DNA from: Streptomyces sp. PsTaAH-137
GTDB taxonomy: Bacteria; Actinomycetota; Actinomycetes; Streptomycetales; Streptomycetaceae
Direction: 5' to 3'
Length of the DNA: 64,000 nucleotides
Assembly: GCF_003259365.1 (NCBI RefSeq)
Contig: NZ_QLLY01000009.1
Location: 294,435-358,434 of the forward strand
Below, piece by piece: positions 59,933 through 64,000 of this stretch. The notes beneath the pieces are model-generated. The model had not been told where the DNA came from, did no database searches, and saw nothing but the letters and a program-made list of their open reading frames with translations. How positions within the stretch are numbered: the stretch's first letter is position 1; each line of letters begins with the position of its first letter. The position numbers and the translations under genes were made by a program.

Positions 59933-61729
59933 GTGGGCGCAGGGCGCGAGGACGGCACCGCGGGCGCGGACGACGCCGAGCTGCGCCAGCTCCAGGCCCT
60001 CAACCGGATGCCGGGCCCCTCCGGGGAGGCCCCCGCCGATCCCGCCCCTCGCCCCCGCAACCGTGCCGCGGAACTGCTGGTCACCGGACACGCCCTCGCC
60101 CAGGTCACCTCACTGGGGGAAGCCCTCACCCTCGTCGCCCAGCTCGCGGGCCCCCAACTGCCACTCGGCGCCCAGGCCGTCTTCCGCGCCGACCGCGAGG
60201 TGCTGCACTGCGTCGGCAACGTCGGCCTGCACGACGGCGACGACACCCAGCGCGCGCTGCGTCTGCCCCTGGACTCCGTGCACCCGGCCACCCAGGTCGC
60301 CCGCACCGGCCGCCCGGTCTTCCTCGCGTCCCCCGAAGAGTTCCAGGAGCGTTTCCCCGTGGGCTGGCAGCTCTCCGACCGCGACGGCCACCGCGCCTGG
60401 GCGTTCCTGCCGCTGACCACGTACGGGCAGCTCACCGGCGTGTGGATGGCCGCCTTCGAGGTCCCCGTCCCGCTCACCGACGAACGCGGCACCTTCCTGC
60501 TGACCCTGGCCCGCCTGCTGGGCCAGAGCATCGAGCAGACCTACGACGGACAGGCCGACCGCGCCCTGTCGCAGAGCCTGCGCAGCAGCATGAGCCGGAT
60601 CGGCCCCGGCGTCGAGGGCCTCACCCTCGCCGCCCGCTACGTCCCCACCGGCGGCGGCCTCATGGTCGGCGGCGACTGGTTCGACAGCATCACCCTGCCC
60701 AACGGCCGCCTGGGCCTGGTCATCGGCGACGTCCAGGGCCACGACGTGCACGCCGCCGGCCTGATGTCGCAACTGCGCACCGCGATCCACGCCTACGCTG
60801 CCGAGGGCCACGGCCCCGACGCCGTCCTGGTGCGCGCCTCCCGCTTTCTCGCCTCGCTCGGCGAGGGCCGCTTCGCCACCTGCATCTACCTGGAGGCCGA
60901 CCCCGCCACCGGCACCCTGCGCATCGCCCGCGCCGGACACCCGCACCCGGTGCTGCGCCTGCCGGACGGCACCAGCCTGCTCAAGCACGTACGCGGGGGG
61001 CTGCCGCTCGGCCTCGACCTCGGCGAGGACGACTACCCGGTCAGTGTCGTCACCCTGCGCGCCGACGAGATCCTCATGCTCTGCACCGACGGCCTCATCG
61101 AGTCCGGCGGTCACGACATGTACTCGGGATGGCTGCGCGTACGCGACGCCCTCGCCCCCGGCAGCCCGGACGATCTGGACGCCCTCGCCGACCGGCTGAT
61201 GAACGCCGTCGTCAACGTCCCGGCCACCGCATCGGGGGAGCGACCCGCGGGCTCCTCGTTCACCGAGGACGACATCGCGCTGCTGCTCCTGCGCCGCGAC
61301 CCGTCCGGCGCGCGGGCCGTGCGCTCCGGGCGGCACCTGCGCTTCACCCTCGAACAGGACCAGGCACAGGGCCTGGCCGACGCCCGTATCGAGTTCCAGG
61401 GGCTCCTGCACGACTGGGCACGCCCCGAACAGGTGGACACCGTCCTGCTGCTGGTCTCCGAACTCCTCGGCAACGTCCTCGTGCACACCGAGTACGCAGC
61501 CGCCCTGCGCGCCGACATCAGCGGCGCCCGCGGTGCGCGCCGACTGCGCGTGGAGGTCACCGACCGCAGCGACGACGTCCCGCACCGCCGGGCCCCAGGG
61601 GAACTCTCCTCGTCCGGCCGCGGCCTGCTGCTCCTGGACCTGCTGGCGCAGCGGTGGAACATCCGCCCCGAACCGGAGGGCAAGACGGTGTGGTTCGAGG
61701 TCGACGAGGACGGCCCGGAAGAGCCCTGA
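59933..61729 (+). CDS. GAF-SpoIIE phosphatase-HATPase signalling protein
   Basis: 598 residues: an N-terminal GAF-like region (about 60-200, VTGHALAQVTSLGEALTLVA and HRAWAFLPLTTYGQLTGVW), then a PP2C/SpoIIE domain with LMVGGDWFDSI, VIGDVQGHDVHAAGLM and DEILMLCTDGLIESG, and a C-terminal HATPase_c_2 domain (VLLLVSELLGNVLVHTE, SGRGLLLLDLLAQRW). GTG preceded by GGAGCGGC. Typical of Streptomyces regulators coupling anti-sigma kinase and STAS phosphatase activities. Confidence 0.9.
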   Translation: MGAGREDGTAGADDAELRQLQALNRMPGPSGEAPADPAPRPRNRAAELLVTGHALAQVTSLGEALTLVAQLAGPQLPLGAQAVFRADREVLHCVGNVGLHDGDDTQRALRLPLDSVHPATQVARTGRPVFLASPEEFQERFPVGWQLSDRDGHRAWAFLPLTTYGQLTGVWMAAFEVPVPLTDERGTFLLTLARLLGQSIEQTYDGQADRALSQSLRSSMSRIGPGVEGLTLAARYVPTGGGLMVGGDWFDSITLPNGRLGLVIGDVQGHDVHAAGLMSQLRTAIHAYAAEGHGPDAVLVRASRFLASLGEGRFATCIYLEADPATGTLRIARAGHPHPVLRLPDGTSLLKHVRGGLPLGLDLGEDDYPVSVVTLRADEILMLCTDGLIESGGHDMYSGWLRVRDALAPGSPDDLDALADRLMNAVVNVPATASGERPAGSSFTEDDIALLLLRRDPSGARAVRSGRHLRFTLEQDQAQGLADARIEFQGLLHDWARPEQVDTVLLLVSELLGNVLVHTEYAAALRADISGARGARRLRVEVTDRSDDVPHRRAPGELSSSGRGLLLLDLLAQRWNIRPEPEGKTVWFEVDEDGPEEP

Positions 61730-61835
61730 CCCGTCGCAGCGTCCGCCTCACAGGGCGGCAACGTCATCCCCTACGCGGACGAGGACTCCCCGACGAACGC
61801 CGGCGACGACTTGCAGGCGGAACGAAAGGTATCTC

Positions 61836-62246
61836 CTAGCCCCGCTCGGGCCAGACCGGGCCCTGGTCGGTCCAGATGACGCCCTTGTTGCGGCACAGGC
61901 AGAAGGGATGGCCGAAGGGGTCGGTGTAGATCCGCCAGCCGTAGCCGTTGGGGCCGATGAAGTCCTGCCTCAGAGTCGCGCCGAGACCGAGGACCCGGCG
62001 CTCCTCCGACTCGATGTCGTCCACTTCGAAGTCGAGGTGGAACTGCTTGGGGTGCTCGCTGTCCGGCCACTGCGGAGCGCGGTAGCCGTCCACCCGGATG
62101 AAGGCAAGTTCGATCTCACCGAACTTGATGCCGGCCCAGTCCTCGGAGCTGCCCTCCTTGACCGGACGCCCCGTCACCTCGGAGTAGAAAGCAGCCAGCT
62201 TCATGGTGTCGGGGCAGTCGATAATGAAATCGGTGAGTCGCAGCAT
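61836..62246 (-). CDS. VOC/glyoxalase-family protein
   Basis: 136 residues. Two beta-alpha-beta-beta-beta units: LTDFIIDCPDTMKLAAFYSE and VDDIESEERRVLGLGATLRQ with IYTDPFGHPFCLC. This is the bleomycin-resistance/glyoxalase superfamily subgroup Glyoxalase_6. No specific substrate inferred. The ATG at 62246 begins the conserved LRLTDF. Confidence 0.82.
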   Translation of the reverse strand: MLRLTDFIIDCPDTMKLAAFYSEVTGRPVKEGSSEDWAGIKFGEIELAFIRVDGYRAPQWPDSEHPKQFHLDFEVDDIESEERRVLGLGATLRQDFIGPNGYGWRIYTDPFGHPFCLCRNKGVIWTDQGPVWPERG

Positions 62247-62385
62247 CCTGTGATCTTGGCACAAGTTCCCGTCTCCGAGGCTCTGTCGGGCCGGTGGGGC
62301 CCGGAACTCGACCGGTCACATGTCGGTCGTGATGCCGTCGGCGAGGGTTGATGCCGGCTTTCCCGGATCACAACAGGGGGCGGGC

Positions 62386-62694
62386 ATGGATTGGCTGGCG
62401 TGGGCCACCAGCGGGCTGGGAGTCTTCTTCTCCGCCTGCGCGATCTACGGGTACGCCACACGTCCCGGCGCACCACGCGACGCAGCCGTGAAATACGCCA
62501 TCTATCGCGACTGGCTGCCGCTGCTTCTCGCCTGGTTCTTCCTCTGGAGTGGACTTCCCGACGCCCTGGACGCGCCCTGGGGCGTCGCTGACGCGTGTGA
62601 CGTCATCGCCTTCGTTCCAGGCGTCGTCATCGCCATCGCCGAACGCCGACACCGCCGCGTCACTCAAAACGGCAGCGCCGGTCCCGTCAAGTAG
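62386..62694 (+). CDS. Small membrane protein
   Basis: 102 residues. Helices WLAWATSGLGVFFSACAIYG, WLPLLLAWFFLWSGLPDAL and ACDVIAFVPGVVIAIA, basic tail (RRHRRVTQNG). GGGGGC upstream of the ATG. Overlaps the convergent NUDIX gene by 31 bp. Function unknown. Confidence 0.65.
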   Translation: MDWLAWATSGLGVFFSACAIYGYATRPGAPRDAAVKYAIYRDWLPLLLAWFFLWSGLPDALDAPWGVADACDVIAFVPGVVIAIAERRHRRVTQNGSAGPVK

Positions 62695-63629
62695 TCCCGC
62701 ACCGGCTCAAAAACCCCGCCCGGGATGTACCGGTCGAGGTCGACGAACGGTACCCAGGCGACGGCGGCAACCTCCCGCGGCGACGCCGGTCGTGCCGCAC
62801 CGGACAGCCAGCGGCAGGCGACGTACACGACCCTCCGCGCCGTCACCGGATGTACGCGCTCACCGATCACTGACAGCGGTTCGACGACGACACCGGCCTC
62901 CTCCAGCGCCTCCCGGGCCGCGGCCTTCAGGACGGTTTCGCCCGGGTCGACCTTGCCCGCCGGGAACTGCCACAGCAGATCGCGCTCCGGAACTGCACGC
63001 TGTATCAGCAACGCTTCGCCCGCATGAGCAATCACGGCGCCCGCGATGAGGGAGGGGAGGTTCAACGACAACTCCGTTTCCAACGGCGGGGAGTCCCAGC
63101 CCGCGAGGCCCGCTGCCGCCTCGTGATGGCCGCCGTAGATGCCTTCATCGCCGTAAGCCGTCCAGATGCCGCCCTGGGCATCGGTGACCAGGGCGGGGAT
63201 GTCATCGCCCACGCAGAACTCGGCTTCAGGTGTCCCGGACGGGGAGAACACCACAGCATTGGCAGACCAGGAGCCTTCGGCCTCGTTCCGGAACGCGCGG
63301 CTGCTCACTAGCAGGAACCGGGAATCCGGGAGCAGAGCCAGGTGAGTTGGTCGCATCCGAATGTCCCTCACCAGGACGCGCTGTTCCTCGCGGCCGGTGA
63401 CGGTGACCAATTCAGCGGTGAACGGGATTTCCAGCCCCCATCCGATCCACCCCCTGGGGTAGCGATTGCGTGCAAGGTAGCCGCGGTGGGCCAGCATGAC
63501 CGCAAGTTCCCCAGTGGGGCCGATACTCCACCAGAGTGCTCGGTACCCCCGTGCGGCGTCGGCTGGGGGAAGCCTCCACACGTGGTGTATCGCGGCATCG
63601 GAACGAGCAGCCATGGTACGGAGGTTCAT
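62664..63629 (-). CDS. NUDIX hydrolase with unusual N-terminal beta-rich domain
   Basis: 321 residues. The C-terminal about 130 residues form a NUDIX domain with box GKVDPGETVLKAAAREALEE followed by AG. The N-terminal about 185 residues are beta-rich (HHVWRLPPADAARGYRALWW, PDSRFLLVSSRAFRNEAEGS, GIWTAYGDEGIYGGHHEAAA) and look like the first part of a propeller-type domain found alone in other actinobacteria, here cut short and joined to NUDIX. AAAGGCGA is 8 bases before the ATG. The IS5-like element begins about 15 bp upstream, so its native promoter is probably lost. Confidence 0.82.
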   Translation of the reverse strand: MNLRTMAARSDAAIHHVWRLPPADAARGYRALWWSIGPTGELAVMLAHRGYLARNRYPRGWIGWGLEIPFTAELVTVTGREEQRVLVRDIRMRPTHLALLPDSRFLLVSSRAFRNEAEGSWSANAVVFSPSGTPEAEFCVGDDIPALVTDAQGGIWTAYGDEGIYGGHHEAAAGLAGWDSPPLETELSLNLPSLIAGAVIAHAGEALLIQRAVPERDLLWQFPAGKVDPGETVLKAAAREALEEAGVVVEPLSVIGERVHPVTARRVVYVACRWLSGAARPASPREVAAVAWVPFVDLDRYIPGGVFEPVRDYLTGPALPF

Positions 63630-63644
63630 AGCAAGTCGCCTTTA

Positions 63645-64000
63645 GACGTCATCTCAATTGGTTGGGTCGGTAGGCTGTCGGTCGTGGCAGGGATCGTTGA
63701 GCGGCTGGTGCCGGACGAGTTGTGGGAGTTGTTCCAGCGGGTGGTGCCGGAGGCGCCGTCGCGGCCGCAGGGTGGTGGTCGGCGTCGGCACGGCGACCGG
63801 GAAGTGTTGGCGGCGATCGTCTTTGTGTCCACGTCGGGTTGCACCTGGCAGCAGCTGCCTTCGGCGTCGTTCGGCCCGTCCGGAGCGACCGCCCACCGGC
63901 GGTTCTCGGAGTGGTCGAAGGCCAGGGTGTGGGCCAAGCTCCACCGCCTGGTCCTCGACGAACTCGGAGCCCGCGGCGAGCTGGACTGGTCCCGGTGCGC
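63645..64000 (+). mobile_element. IS5-like insertion sequence, left end (partial)
   Basis: The approximate left end is GACGTCATCTCAATTGG, just before the transposase frame at 63684; the right end is outside the window. The inserted element ends close to the NUDIX start codon. Exact inverted repeat and target-site duplication cannot be confirmed without the other end. Confidence 0.6.
63684..64000 (+). CDS. IS5-family transposase (N-terminal part; runs off right edge)
   Basis: GTG start. The first 105 residues include LVPDELWELFQRVVPEAPSR, VLAAIVFVSTSGCTWQQLPS and TAHRRFSEWSKARVWAKLHR, the N-terminal DUF4096-like helix region common to Streptomyces IS5/IS1647-type transposases. The catalytic DDE residues are beyond base 64000. 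No frame break is seen in the visible portion. Confidence 0.85.
   Translation, partial: MAGIVERLVPDELWELFQRVVPEAPSRPQGGGRRRHGDREVLAAIVFVSTSGCTWQQLPSASFGPSGATAHRRFSEWSKARVWAKLHRLVLDELGARGELDWSRC

Noticed and set aside
1..64000. tRNA, rRNA, CRISPR arrays, integrases and plasmid or phage origins
   Set aside because: No cloverleaf, repeat-spacer array, integrase, attachment site or replication gene could be identified by reading; absence by eye is not proof.

Overview
The window is high-GC DNA with strong third-position GC bias, GTG/TTG starts, many 4-bp start/stop overlaps, and families typical of Streptomyces or a close relative: SpoIIE-type phosphatase, RsbW-like ATP-binding proteins, DmdR/IdeR iron box, DUF2316, lipase A and VanJ-like protein. 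It reads as accessory chromosome rather than core. I found no rRNA, tRNA or CRISPR array.

Layout. 0-3 kb: a translationally coupled P450/ferredoxin/ferredoxin-reductase operon, divergent from an epoxide hydrolase across a perfect palindrome. 3-6 kb: ATP-binding regulator, two small proteins and an OmpR-type two-component system divergent from a VanJ-like membrane phosphatase. 7-12.4 kb: a frameshifted Eis-like acetyltransferase and an iron-box-controlled heterodimeric ABC exporter with extremely asymmetric ATPase sites. 12.5-17.6 kb: mixed single genes including AIM24, phosphodiesterase, MFS, GNAT, a blasticidin-S-deaminase-like enzyme and a four-EF-hand protein.

17.7-36.9 kb is a carbohydrate/amino-sugar catabolic island. 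It holds an IlvD/Edd dehydratase, FAH-family hydrolase, GH4 glycosidase, BadF/GlcNAc-type kinase, AgaS-like isomerase, saccharopine-dehydrogenase-like protein, a three-gene sugar ABC importer, 2-hydroxyacid dehydrogenase, class II aldolase, two paralogous DeoR repressors, and two NodB-like deacetylase-fold loci (one split into two ORFs, one fused). A GAGCA(A) element recurs in several of its intergenic regions and may be the shared operator.

37-45 kb: secreted proteins (lipase, L,D-transpeptidase, a small exported protein), a truncated thiamine-diphosphate-enzyme remnant, an APH-family kinase, an esterase/DoxX pair, an F420-reductase-like protein divergent from its likely MarR regulator, a methyltransferase and a DUF2254 membrane protein. 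45.5-48.9 kb is a tightly coupled five-gene operon containing a BtaA-like (DUF3419) 3-amino-3-carboxypropyltransferase, a membrane-anchored methyltransferase, DUF2071 and two membrane proteins. It is the best candidate in the window for an undescribed system, possibly a betaine-lipid-like or other SAM-derived lipid.

49-64 kb: stand-alone proteins resembling single translation-factor domains (EF-Tu domain III, EF-G domain IV), an AspT/YidE-type transporter, a TetR/aldo-keto reductase pair with twin operators, small membrane proteins, a protein with serine at every third position, STAS and GAF-SpoIIE-HATPase regulators, an AraC regulator, an acyltransferase, and a NUDIX protein with an unusual N-terminal fusion. 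An IS5-like element runs off the right edge.
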